Source: Pseudomonadota bacterium
GTDB taxonomy: Bacteria; Pseudomonadota; Alphaproteobacteria; Rhizobiales; Xanthobacteraceae
Direction: 5' to 3'
NCBI GenBank assembly: GCA_023451825.1
Contig: JAEXYA010000068.1
Coordinates: 1 to 26,251 of the forward strand
Length of the DNA stretch: 26,251 bases
Part shown: positions 1 to 6,734 of the stretch, one piece after another
Layout: each line of letters starts with the position of its first letter
How positions within the stretch are numbered: position 1 is the stretch's first letter
The notes under the pieces: generated by a model
The model's input: only the letters and a program-made list of their open reading frames with translations
Told to the model about the DNA's origin: nothing
The model's database searches: none
Position numbers and translations under genes: made by a program

Positions 1-36
1 GGGCCCCTTCTCTGTGTCTGCAAATGGTTCGCAGCG

Positions 37-696
37 TTACTTCGGCTGCGGCACGATGCGGATATAGGGCTTCGGCTCCTTCCAGCCGTCCGGATAGATC
101 GTCTTCGCCTCGTCATTGGTGACGGAGCCGGCGATGATGACTTCCTGGCCATGCTGCCAATCGGCCGGGGTGGCGACGCGATGCTTCGCGGTCATCTGCA
201 GGCTGTCGATGACGCGCAGGATTTCCTGGAAGTTACGGCCGGTGGTCATGGGATAGACGAGGATCAGTTTGATCTTCTTGTCCGGCCCGATGATGAACAC
301 GTTGCGCACGGTCGCATTGTCGGCGGCAGTGCGGCTGTCGGCGTCGCCCGCCACGTCGGCCGGCAGCATGTTGTAGAGCTTCGAGACCTTCAACTCGGTA
401 TCGCCGATCATCGGAAATTTCGGCTCGGCGCCCTGGGTCTCGTTGATGTCGGCAACCCACAGCGAATGCTTGCGCACGGGATCGACGGACAGGCCGATCA
501 GCTTCACGTTCCGCTTGTCGAATTCCGGCTGCAGATGGGCGAGGGCGCCAAGCTCGGTGGTGCAGACCGGCGTGAAATCCTTGGGATGGGAGAACAACAG
601 TGCCCAGCTGTCGCCGATCCAGTCGTGAAATTTGATGGCGCCTTGGGTGGTCTCGGCTTCGAAGTCCGGAGCGATGGAGTTGATCTGGAGAGCCAT
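37..696 (-). CDS. 1-Cys peroxiredoxin (Prx6 type)
   Basis: Thiol peroxidase of the AhpC/TSA superfamily, Prx6 (1-Cys) branch, reducing hydrogen and alkyl peroxides in the cytoplasm. The 219-residue product matches the usual length of this branch. The active-site motif P-KDF-T-PV-C is visible at residues 38-45, with the peroxidatic cysteine at 45 and a conserved-type arginine near 131 (RNVFII). The C-terminal third (PADW, KPYIRIVPQP) is typical of Prx6 proteins. I chose the ATG at 696 because it gives the standard N-terminus MALQINSIAPDF and has an AAGGAAAGAGA ribosome site just upstream. The open frame runs further 5' but looks non-coding. It is transcribed divergently from the gene at 1089. 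Family assignment is strong; the physiological reductant is unknown. Confidence 0.93.
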   Translation of the reverse strand: MALQINSIAPDFEAETTQGAIKFHDWIGDSWALLFSHPKDFTPVCTTELGALAHLQPEFDKRNVKLIGLSVDPVRKHSLWVADINETQGAEPKFPMIGDTELKVSKLYNMLPADVAGDADSRTAADNATVRNVFIIGPDKKIKLILVYPMTTGRNFQEILRVIDSLQMTAKHRVATPADWQHGQEVIIAGSVTNDEAKTIYPDGWKEPKPYIRIVPQPK

Positions 697-1088
697 GGGT
701 CGATCTCTTTCCTTTTTGGGGATAGCGCGCTGCAAATGGAAGCGCGCGGAATATAGGTAACCTGTCACGCCAAGGGAACCGGTGCACGAAAAGGACAAGA
801 TCGTTCTCTTGCTCCTGCACTGGAGAGCATCGCGTTTCACGCAAGTGCTCTGCGGCATGATGCCCAGGGCAACATCAAGTGATTGGATGCCGCGAAGTTG
901 CCGCTCGCCCGGCGCAATGCCGCCGGAGGAGGTCGTCACTTCTGATCGAACCAAGTGACGCCTTCGCGCGACTGAACTGCAACGGTTGGGGATAAGAATC
1001 GTGCCGATCCCGTCCCTTAACCGCTCGTTAATTCGCTCGTGGGATTTGCTGAGTATCCCAAAAAGCACTGCAAATAGAAGAGTTTGAA
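697..1088. other. intergenic region between divergent genes
   Basis: About 390 bases separating the peroxiredoxin (-) from the unknown gene (+). It should hold both promoters. A TATATT hexamer near 750-755 on the minus strand could be the peroxiredoxin -10 box, but no convincing -35 lies at the right distance. I see no RNA gene, repeat or believable ORF. Confidence 0.4.
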
Positions 1089-1664
1089 ATGTCCATCGCT
1101 GCCGTTGCCGAGGTATTCGGCGCCTTCGAGCCGTCCTCCATCGCCGACCGCCGCGCTGCGGCACAGGCCCTTGCCGTCGTCCGCGACGGCGTCATCACCG
1201 GCGAAGGCCCGACCGCCGGAGGACGTATTCACTTCTCCCGCGCGCTCGATGCCGATGATGCCGCCTGGTGCGCGCGCATCCTGGGTGCGTCGGCTCTTGC
1301 CAGCCAGCCGGTGAGCCGCGACGAGGCCGAGGCGCTGTTCGCCATCAACGAAGCCGCGCGCGAGCGCAGCGACGATGGACGTTTCGATGATCTGTTCGCC
1401 AAGGCCGTGGTGCATCACGCAGCCTCCGCGTCGGGCCTGCCAGTGCCGTCACGCGATATCGCGCTGTCGCCGGATGTTTCGATCGACAGCTGGGCACCGA
1501 CCAAGGCCGTCGGCGTCAATGTTGAGGTGCTGGAATGGATCGCATCGCAGATGCGCGCCAAGCGCGTCAGCAATCCCACCATCATGACGCTGCTTGCCGC
1601 TGTCGTCGGCGCAGCGACACTGCCACTGGCGCAGCTGCCGGCGGTGTTCGATATCGGCATGTAA
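1089..1664 (+). CDS. conserved-looking protein of unknown function
   Basis: A 191-residue protein I do not recognise. It is mildly acidic and Ala-rich, with no signal peptide at the start. Its only strongly hydrophobic stretch is a C-terminal segment around residues 164-188 (TLLAAVVGAATLPLAQLPAVF), which could be a membrane anchor or a buried helix. Codon use (GC-rich third positions) and the clean terminator right after the stop support a real gene. The ATG at 1089 follows only a weak purine stretch (AGAGTTTGAA). The gene stands alone: the peroxiredoxin runs the other way and the carboxylase begins 400 bases downstream. No function is proposed. Confidence 0.75.
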   Translation: MSIAAVAEVFGAFEPSSIADRRAAAQALAVVRDGVITGEGPTAGGRIHFSRALDADDAAWCARILGASALASQPVSRDEAEALFAINEAARERSDDGRFDDLFAKAVVHHAASASGLPVPSRDIALSPDVSIDSWAPTKAVGVNVEVLEWIASQMRAKRVSNPTIMTLLAAVVGAATLPLAQLPAVFDIGM

Positions 1665-1688
1665 GCCGGGCGACCAGATTGGATATGG

Positions 1689-1718
1689 AAACGGCGGAGA
1701 AGTGCTCCGCCGTTTTTC
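1689..1718 (+). terminator. rho-independent terminator after the 1089 gene
   Basis: A perfect 7-bp GC-rich stem, CGGCGGA (1692-1698) and TCCGCCG (1706-1712), closes a 7-base loop and is followed by TTTTT. It lies about 25 bases after the stop of the unknown gene. Confidence 0.85.
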
Positions 1719-2073
1719 GTTTGTGCGGTGCAGTTGCGGGCATCCGCCTTTAATCCCGGCTCGCGAACATAAGCTGACCTTTTCTCATGCAAGATCGGGA
1801 GCTTATCGCATGCGGCCCCGAGCAGATTGAGGTTGCTCGAGCCGCCATTTTGGGCGAAATCCGTGGGCGTGGAGAGAACGATCGGCCCAACGGAAAGATT
1901 GCGGTGACGCAGCGCCCGGTGACATCGGCATTCGAGGTTTCGCGGCCCGGCGGGCTGCGCGCCCGTGCGCGTCACGCGCGTCCCCGGGTTTGTGACGGCG
2001 CTCGCTCCATGCCACATTGCGCTGCCGGTCGGTCCGGCCCCATCCCGCCTCAAGGTTGCAAGCAAGACAGCTC
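1719..2073. other. intergenic region upstream of pccA
   Basis: About 355 bases with no supportable gene. Several open frames cross it on both strands, but none has a ribosome site or a recognisable product. The stretch 1905-2000 is very GC-rich, with several GTGAC/GTCAC half-sites that could be regulatory. I see no TTTGCAAA-type PccR site. The pccA promoter must lie here but cannot be placed. Confidence 0.4.
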
Positions 2074-4092
2074 ATGTTCAAAAAAATCCTGATCGCCAAT
2101 CGCGGCGAGATCGCCTGCCGCGTCATCAAGACCGCCCGCAAGATGGGGATCAAGACGGTTGCCGTCTATTCCGAAGCCGATCGTGATGCATTGCATGTCG
2201 AGATGGCCGATGAGGCGGTGTTCATCGGGCCGCCGGCTGCGGCCGAGAGCTATCTGCTGATCGAGAAGATCGTCGAGGCCTGCAAGGCGACCGGCGCTGA
2301 AGCCGTGCATCCCGGCTACGGCTTCCTGTCCGAGCGCGAGGCGTTTCCGCGCGCGCTGGAAGCGGCCGGCATCGTCTTCATCGGCCCGAATCCCGGCGCC
2401 ATCGCGGCGATGGGCGACAAGATTGAATCCAAGAAGGCGGCGGCGGCAGCCAAGGTTTCCACCGTGCCCGGCCATCTCGGCGTCATCGAGGATGACAAGC
2501 ATGCGGTGAAGATCGCCGACGAGATCGGCTATCCCGTGATGATCAAGGCCTCGGCCGGCGGTGGCGGCAAGGGCATGCGCATCGCGCATTCGACCGCCGA
2601 AGTCGCCGAAGGTTTCAATCTCGCCAAGGCCGAAGCCAAGGCGTCTTTCGGTGATGATCGGGTCTTCATCGAAAAGTTCATCGTCGATCCCCGGCACATC
2701 GAAATTCAGGTGCTCGGCGACAAGCATGGCAATGTGATCTATCTCGGCGAGCGCGAATGTTCGATCCAGCGCCGTAACCAGAAGGTCATCGAGGAAGCGC
2801 CGTCGCCGCTGCTCGATGAAGCCACCCGCCGCAAGATGGGTGAGCAGGCCGTGGCTCTGGCCAAGGCCGTGAATTACGACTCGGCCGGCACCGTCGAATT
2901 CGTCGCCGGGCAGGACAAGAGCTTCTACTTCCTGGAAATGAACACCCGCCTGCAGGTCGAGCATCCCGTGACCGAACTCGTCACCGGCGTGGATCTCGTC
3001 GAGCAGATGATCCGCGTGGCAGCCGGCGAAAAGCTGGCGCTGGCGCAGAAGGATGTGACGCTCACCGGCTGGGCCGTCGAGTCCCGCGTCTATGCGGAAG
3101 ATCCGTTCCGCAACTTCCTGCCGTCCATCGGTCGTCTCGTAAAGTATCGCCCGCCGGCTGAGAGCCATGTCGAGGGCGGCGTCACCGTGCGCAACGATAC
3201 CGGCGTGCAGGAGGGCGGCGAGATCTCGATCTATTACGATCCGATGATCGCCAAGCTTGTGACGCATGCGCCGTCGCGCGCCGCGGCCATCGACGCGCAG
3301 GCCAATGCGCTCGACGCTTTCTATGTGGATGGCATCCGCCACAACATTCCGTTCCTGTCGGCGCTGATGGTTCATCCGCGCTGGCGCAGCGGCAATATCT
3401 CCACCGGCTTCATCGCCGAGGAGTTTCCGAACGGTTTTGCAGCGAGAGCACCGGAGGGCGATGTCGCCCGCCGTATCGCGGCGGTCGCTGCTGCTGTGGA
3501 CGCCGTCTATGGCGAGCGCAAGCGTCAAATCTCCGGCCAGATGATCGGCCGTCCGGTGGTGCGCGCCGGTCGTCGTGCGGTCTGGCTCGAGCGTGAGGAA
3601 GTGCTGCTCGACATCGCACGTGATGGCGACACCGTGACGGTGGCCTTCGTCGATGCCGAGGGCAAAGCCGGGTCGGCGCACAAGGTCGTATCAAGCTGGA
3701 AGCCCGGCGTGCCGGTGTGGGATGGCAGCATCGATGGCCATCACGTCGCCATGCAGGTGCGTCCGCAGGCCTCTGGTATCCGCATCGCGCATCAGGGCTT
3801 TGAAGTTGCGGTGAACGTTTACACGGAGGCAGAAGCGGCAGCCGCGCGCCTGATGCCGATCGGCGTCAAGGCGGATACCGGCAAGAAGCTGCTGTGCCCG
3901 ATGCCGGGTTTGGTCGTGTCGATTGCCGTGACTGAAGGCCAGGAAGTCAAAGCCGGCGAGACCCTCGCCGTGGTGGAGGCGATGAAGATGCAGAACGTGC
4001 TGCGTGCCGAACGCGACGGCACCGTCAAGAAGATCCATGCCGCTGCTGGCGCGACGCTGGCGGTGGATGCGCTCATTCTTGAATTCGCGTGA
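2074..4092 (+). CDS. pccA: propionyl-CoA carboxylase alpha (biotin) subunit
   Basis: ATP-dependent biotin carboxylase fused to its biotin carrier domain. It carboxylates biotin, and a separate beta subunit (not in this window) passes the carboxyl group to an acyl-CoA, most likely propionyl-CoA. The 672 residues fit the alpha-subunit family. The biotin carboxylase N-terminus (KILIANRGEIACRVI) is at the start and the Gly-rich ATP-grasp loop (KASAGGGGKGM) near 165-175. The substrate motif FLEMNTRLQVEHPVTE lies near 285-300, the BT-type linker is in the middle, and the biotinyl motif EAMKM has its lysine at residue 638. The ATG at 2074 gives the family N-terminus MFKKILIANRG; the longer frame upstream is not conserved. 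The next gene overlaps the stop (GTGA). Acetyl- or methylcrotonyl-CoA carboxylase is possible but less likely. Confidence 0.93.
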   Translation: MFKKILIANRGEIACRVIKTARKMGIKTVAVYSEADRDALHVEMADEAVFIGPPAAAESYLLIEKIVEACKATGAEAVHPGYGFLSEREAFPRALEAAGIVFIGPNPGAIAAMGDKIESKKAAAAAKVSTVPGHLGVIEDDKHAVKIADEIGYPVMIKASAGGGGKGMRIAHSTAEVAEGFNLAKAEAKASFGDDRVFIEKFIVDPRHIEIQVLGDKHGNVIYLGERECSIQRRNQKVIEEAPSPLLDEATRRKMGEQAVALAKAVNYDSAGTVEFVAGQDKSFYFLEMNTRLQVEHPVTELVTGVDLVEQMIRVAAGEKLALAQKDVTLTGWAVESRVYAEDPFRNFLPSIGRLVKYRPPAESHVEGGVTVRNDTGVQEGGEISIYYDPMIAKLVTHAPSRAAAIDAQANALDAFYVDGIRHNIPFLSALMVHPRWRSGNISTGFIAEEFPNGFAARAPEGDVARRIAAVAAAVDAVYGERKRQISGQMIGRPVVRAGRRAVWLEREEVLLDIARDGDTVTVAFVDAEGKAGSAHKVVSSWKPGVPVWDGSIDGHHVAMQVRPQASGIRIAHQGFEVAVNVYTEAEAAAARLMPIGVKADTGKKLLCPMPGLVVSIAVTEGQEVKAGETLAVVEAMKMQNVLRAERDGTVKKIHAAAGATLAVDALILEFA

Positions 4093-4958
4093 CCACGTTC
4101 CGGCAACGCCGTTACGGATTGCGGGCCATCCTGGCCGGCGATCGCTGCGTGCGTCCGGGATCGGTCTATGATGCGATCTCGGTGCGTATCGCGGAAGACC
4201 TCGGCTTCGAGGTCGGCATGTTCGGAGGCTCGGCGGCATCGCTCGCCATTCTCGGCGATCCCGATATCGCGCTGATCACGCTGTCCGAACTCACCGAACA
4301 GATGCGGCGGATGTCGCGCGCAGGCAATCTGGCGGTGCTGGTGGATGCCGATCACGGCTACGGCAACGCGCTCAATGTCCGCCGTACGGTGGAGGAATTG
4401 GAGACCGCCGGCGCCGGCGGTCTCACCATCGAGGATACGCTGCTGCCCGCGGCTTTCGGCGAGGCCAAGGCGCAGGTGATCTCGGCGGAGGAGGGGCTCG
4501 GCAAGGTGAAGGCCGCGCTGAGCGCACGCCAGGACCCGGCGCTTGTGATAGTCGGCCGCACCGGTGCGGCATCGATCACGTCGGTTGACGATGCGATTGC
4601 GCGCGCGAAATCCTATGAGGCTGCTGGCGTCGATGCGATCATGTTCACCGGCCTCAAGAACCGCGCCGAGTTGCAGGCAGCGAGCGCGGCGACGACATTG
4701 CCCATCGTGCTCGGCACGCCCAGCGACGACATGATCGACTGGGATTTCCTGAGCGCCCAGCGCGTCCGCATTTGCATTCAGGGCCATGCGCCGATCTCTG
4801 CGGCCATGGCTGCGGTGCATGCGACGCTGAAGGCCGTGCGCGAGGGCGCAGGGCCCAAGGAGTTGAAGAACCTTGCGTCGGCTGAATTGATGGAAAGCGT
4901 CACGCGCGGTGCGATCGTGAAGCAGCGCGGCGTGGATTATCTCGGGCTGAAGAAATAA
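4089..4958 (+). CDS. isocitrate lyase/PEP mutase family protein, oxaloacetate decarboxylase-like
   Basis: A 289-residue TIM-barrel enzyme of the isocitrate lyase/PEP mutase superfamily. The metal-site motif DADHGYGNALNV begins at residue 86, and TIEDTLLP near 113-120 supplies a further metal ligand. The pattern resembles the Pseudomonas PA4872-type oxaloacetate decarboxylase, which turns oxaloacetate into pyruvate and CO2. It lacks the KKCGH-type catalytic cysteine loop of true isocitrate or methylisocitrate lyase. The GTG start at 4089 overlaps the pccA stop, so translation is probably coupled. Its stop overlaps the start of the acylphosphatase gene. The carboxylase neighbour suggests a role in propionate or C4-acid metabolism. 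The superfamily is certain; the exact substrate is inferred. Confidence 0.85.
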   Translation: MTTFRQRRYGLRAILAGDRCVRPGSVYDAISVRIAEDLGFEVGMFGGSAASLAILGDPDIALITLSELTEQMRRMSRAGNLAVLVDADHGYGNALNVRRTVEELETAGAGGLTIEDTLLPAAFGEAKAQVISAEEGLGKVKAALSARQDPALVIVGRTGAASITSVDDAIARAKSYEAAGVDAIMFTGLKNRAELQAASAATTLPIVLGTPSDDMIDWDFLSAQRVRICIQGHAPISAAMAAVHATLKAVREGAGPKELKNLASAELMESVTRGAIVKQRGVDYLGLKK

Positions 4959-5257
4959 TGCCGAGCATCATCCGCCATGTGATGGTCATGGGGCGGGTAC
5001 AGGGCGTCGGCTACCGCGCCTGGACCGGCGATCAGGCGATCCTGCTGGGCTTGCAGGGCTGGGTGCGTAATCGCCGCGATGGCAGCGTCGAGGCGGTGTT
5101 TGCCGGGCCGCGGGATGCCGTGATGCAGATGATCGAGATGTGCCATCGCGGTCCCACGCCTGCACATGTGAAAAGCGTGGTCGTCAGCGACGCGCTACCG
5201 GACATGCTCAAGCTGCGTTCAGGTGGCGAGACGTTTTCGCAATTGCCGACGCTGTGA
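4958..5257 (+). CDS. acyP: acylphosphatase
   Basis: Small cytoplasmic enzyme that hydrolyses carboxyl-phosphate bonds. The 99-residue product has the signature GRVQGVGYR with catalytic arginine at residue 20, and GWVRN with catalytic asparagine at residue 38, followed by RDGSVEAVF. Its ATG overlaps the previous stop (TAATG), making it the third gene of a coupled operon with pccA. The operon ends in the paired palindrome at 5261-5348, which may help terminate transcription. Family assignment is secure; the natural substrate is unknown. Confidence 0.95.
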   Translation: MPSIIRHVMVMGRVQGVGYRAWTGDQAILLGLQGWVRNRRDGSVEAVFAGPRDAVMQMIEMCHRGPTPAHVKSVVVSDALPDMLKLRSGGETFSQLPTL

Positions 5258-5260
5258 CTT

Positions 5261-5348
5261 GTAGGGTGGGCAAAGCGAAGCGTGCCCACCTTCACGCGCA
5301 CAACACTTGAAGGTGGGCACGGCGCAAAAGCGCCTTTGCCCACCCTAC
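5261..5348. repeat. paired REP element (REPIN), GTAG-GGTGGGC type
   Basis: Two REP-like units in inverted orientation between convergent genes acyP and lipB. The left unit starts with GTAG, then arm GGTGGGC, loop AAAGCGAAGCGT and arm GCCCACC. The right unit is its inverse. The outer arms pair (5261-5277 with 5331-5348, one small mismatch), and the inner 13-mer GTGCCCACCTTCA (5282-5294) matches 5308-5320 perfectly. A single unit of the same type ends the window at 26211. It could act as a bidirectional terminator. Confidence 0.88.
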
Positions 5349-5353
5349 GGACG

Positions 5354-6079
5354 TCACGCCGTCTCCAGCCCCGTGCTCTGCATCTCGCCGAACACCTCGC
5401 CAAACGCCTGGCGCAGCGCCACGTCCACATCGGTCATGGTTACCGGCAAACCGAGATCAACAAGGCTCGTCACGCCATAGCGCGGATCCACCACGCCGCA
5501 TGGCACGATCGCGTTGAAGTGGCTGAGATCCGGTTCGACATTGATGGCGATACCGTGAAACGAGACCCATCGTTTCAGCCGCACGCCGATGGCCGCGATC
5601 TTGTCCTCGTATCCCGCGCCCTTGTCGGGCCTGTTCACCCAGACGCCGACACGATCTTCCCGCCGCTCGCCCTTCACATTGAAGGCGGCGAGGGTGCGGA
5701 TGATCGTGTCTTCCAGCGCGGCCACATAGGCACGCACATCCGGTCGTCGCGCTTTCAGGTCCAGCATGACATAGGCCACGCGCTGGCCGGGCCCGTGATA
5801 GGTGATCTGGCCGCCACGGCCGGTCTCGAAAACCGGAAATCGCGCATCAAGCAGGTCGTCATCCTTGCCGGACGTGCCGGACGTATAGAGCGGCGGATGC
5901 TCCAGCAGCCACACCAGTTCCGGCGCCTCGCCATTGGCGATCGCCGCCACCCGCGCTTCCATGACGGCGATGGCATCGGGATAGGGAATCGGTGCGTCCT
6001 CGATCCGCCATTCCACGGCGGGGCCAGCCGCGCCGCGCGAAAATGGTGTCAAATCGAGGTGTTGGCGGTCATTAATCAT
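5354..6079 (-). CDS. lipB: lipoyl(octanoyl) transferase LipB
   Basis: Transfers octanoyl from acyl-carrier protein to the lipoyl domains of 2-oxo-acid dehydrogenases and the glycine cleavage system, the first step of lipoate assembly. The 241 residues match the family. The signature RGGQITYHGPGQ is at 88-99, the catalytic lysine at 160 (GYEDKIAAIGVRL) and the catalytic cysteine at 194 (NAIVPCGV). The chosen ATG at 6079 gives MINDRQ; the ribosome site there is weak, so a slightly different start cannot be excluded. It converges on acyP and is divergent from the SpoA-domain gene. Confidence 0.95.
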   Translation of the reverse strand: MINDRQHLDLTPFSRGAAGPAVEWRIEDAPIPYPDAIAVMEARVAAIANGEAPELVWLLEHPPLYTSGTSGKDDDLLDARFPVFETGRGGQITYHGPGQRVAYVMLDLKARRPDVRAYVAALEDTIIRTLAAFNVKGERREDRVGVWVNRPDKGAGYEDKIAAIGVRLKRWVSFHGIAINVEPDLSHFNAIVPCGVVDPRYGVTSLVDLGLPVTMTDVDVALRQAFGEVFGEMQSTGLETA

Positions 6080-6162
6080 TCGCTAACCATAGGCGTGCTG
6101 TTCTCTGCGCAGTCCTGACGCGCAGGCGCGCAGGGTCCTTTATCTGTGACTGTGGGGCCGAC

Positions 6163-6405
6163 GTGCCAACCCTCGACAATATTTCCGTAGATATCATGGT
6201 CGTGCTCGGCACCACCACTATGCCGGTCCATCAGGTGATGCGCCTCAGCCGCGGCGCGATCATCGAGCTCGATGCGACCGAGCAGGACGAGGTCAAGATT
6301 CTCGCCAACAATCTGCCCGTGGCCTCCGGCGCTGTCATGGTCGATCGCAACCGCATCGCGGTCGAGGTCAAGCAGATGCTGCCGCGTTCGCCGGAGCGCC
6401 GATAG
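6163..6405 (+). CDS. stand-alone FliN/SpoA (SPOA domain) protein
   Basis: An 80-residue protein that is almost entirely one SPOA domain, the C-terminal fold of FliN/FliM and type III secretion C-ring proteins. The pattern ISVDIMVVLG, MPVHQVMRLSRGAIIELD, VKILANNLPVASGAVMVDRNRIAVEV is typical. FliN proteins usually carry a longer N-terminal region, and no other flagellar gene is nearby, so this is an orphan domain. It may serve a switch complex encoded elsewhere. The start is GTG at 6163, which gives a compact domain; no ATG lies in frame close upstream and the ribosome site is weak. The gene runs alone between lipB (-) and a palindrome. Confidence 0.8.
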   Translation: MPTLDNISVDIMVVLGTTTMPVHQVMRLSRGAIIELDATEQDEVKILANNLPVASGAVMVDRNRIAVEVKQMLPRSPERR

Positions 6406-6417
6406 ATTCTCTTGTTG

Positions 6418-6466
6418 GCGCATGATCTTGCCCGAAAACCGGTATCCACTCTTCGGGATCATGCGC
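6418..6466. repeat. Rhizobiales intergenic palindrome (CATGATC...GATCATG)
   Basis: A 49-base imperfect palindrome. GCGCATGATC (6418-6427) pairs with GATCATGCGC (6457-6466), with a further CCCGAA/TTCGGG pairing inside a small bulge and centre AACCGG. It closely resembles an abundant intergenic repeat I know from Bradyrhizobium-like genomes. It lies 3' of the SPOA gene. Confidence 0.8.
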
Positions 6467-6595
6467 GCGATCCATCGCAGATAATTTTCCCCACAGGGGC
6501 GGGGGAACGCGGTTCAGGCCTTGTGCCCCCATCATAGGTTTGTTACATCGGCGCCGGTTGATCCGGCCGAGCGATTTGCAGGCCGGTCTTTTCCA

Positions 6596-6680
6596 GCGCT
6601 CGTGGCGGAATTGGTAGACGCGCTGCCTTGAGGTGGCAGTCCGTAACAGGGTGAAGGTTCGAGTCCTTTCGAGCGCACCA
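6596..6680 (+). tRNA. tRNA-Leu (anticodon GAG)
   Basis: An 85-base class II tRNA with encoded CCA. Acceptor arms GCGCTCG and CGAGCGC pair perfectly. The D-arm region reads GGCGGAATTGGTAGAC. The anticodon arm CTGCC-TTGAGGT-GGCAG gives anticodon GAG (reads CUC). A variable arm and the T-loop TTCGAGT follow. A strong terminator comes directly after. Confidence 0.97.
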
Positions 6681-6684
6681 ATTC

Positions 6685-6722
6685 AAAAAACCCCGTAAGC
6701 TTAATGGCTTGCGGGGTTTTTT
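6685..6722. terminator. bidirectional rho-independent terminator
   Basis: Stem CCCCGTAAGC (6691-6700) pairs with GCTTGCGGGG (6707-6716), one T-G wobble and a 6-base loop. A-run on the left and six Ts on the right flank it. It ends the tRNA-Leu transcript and, on the other strand, the MFS transporter gene. Confidence 0.93.
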
Positions 6723-6734
6723 CATTGTGGAACG

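Noticed and set aside
697..1164. N-terminal extension of the peroxiredoxin frame (about 156 extra residues)
   Set aside because: The standard peroxiredoxin N-terminus starts at the ATG at 696 with a good ribosome site; the upstream translation is Arg/Ser-rich and unlike any Prx head.
925..1235. Similar GCCGGAGGA...CACTTC stretches near 927 and 1215
   Set aside because: The match is short and imperfect and is easily expected in GC-rich sequence; no structure or shared context supports a repeat.
1415..2065. Long minus-strand open frame across the 1089 gene and the pccA leader
   Set aside because: It runs antisense through a gene and its terminator, has no recognisable product and shows the composition of a GC-rich shadow frame.
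2050..3681. 543-codon minus-strand open frame antisense to pccA
   Set aside because: It is the His/Asp/Gly-rich mirror frame typical of high-GC genes and lies wholly opposite a certain gene.
5261..5348. CRISPR-like or insertion-sequence end
   Set aside because: Only two inverted units with no regular spacers, no cas genes and no transposase nearby; the REP interpretation fits better.
5282..6118. Plus-strand open frame opposite lipB
   Set aside because: LipB on the other strand has all catalytic motifs; this frame is His/Arg-rich and starts inside the REP element.
6596..6680. tRNA gene as an integration site for a mobile element
   Set aside because: No integrase, no direct repeat of the tRNA 3' end in the window, and ordinary genes on both sides.
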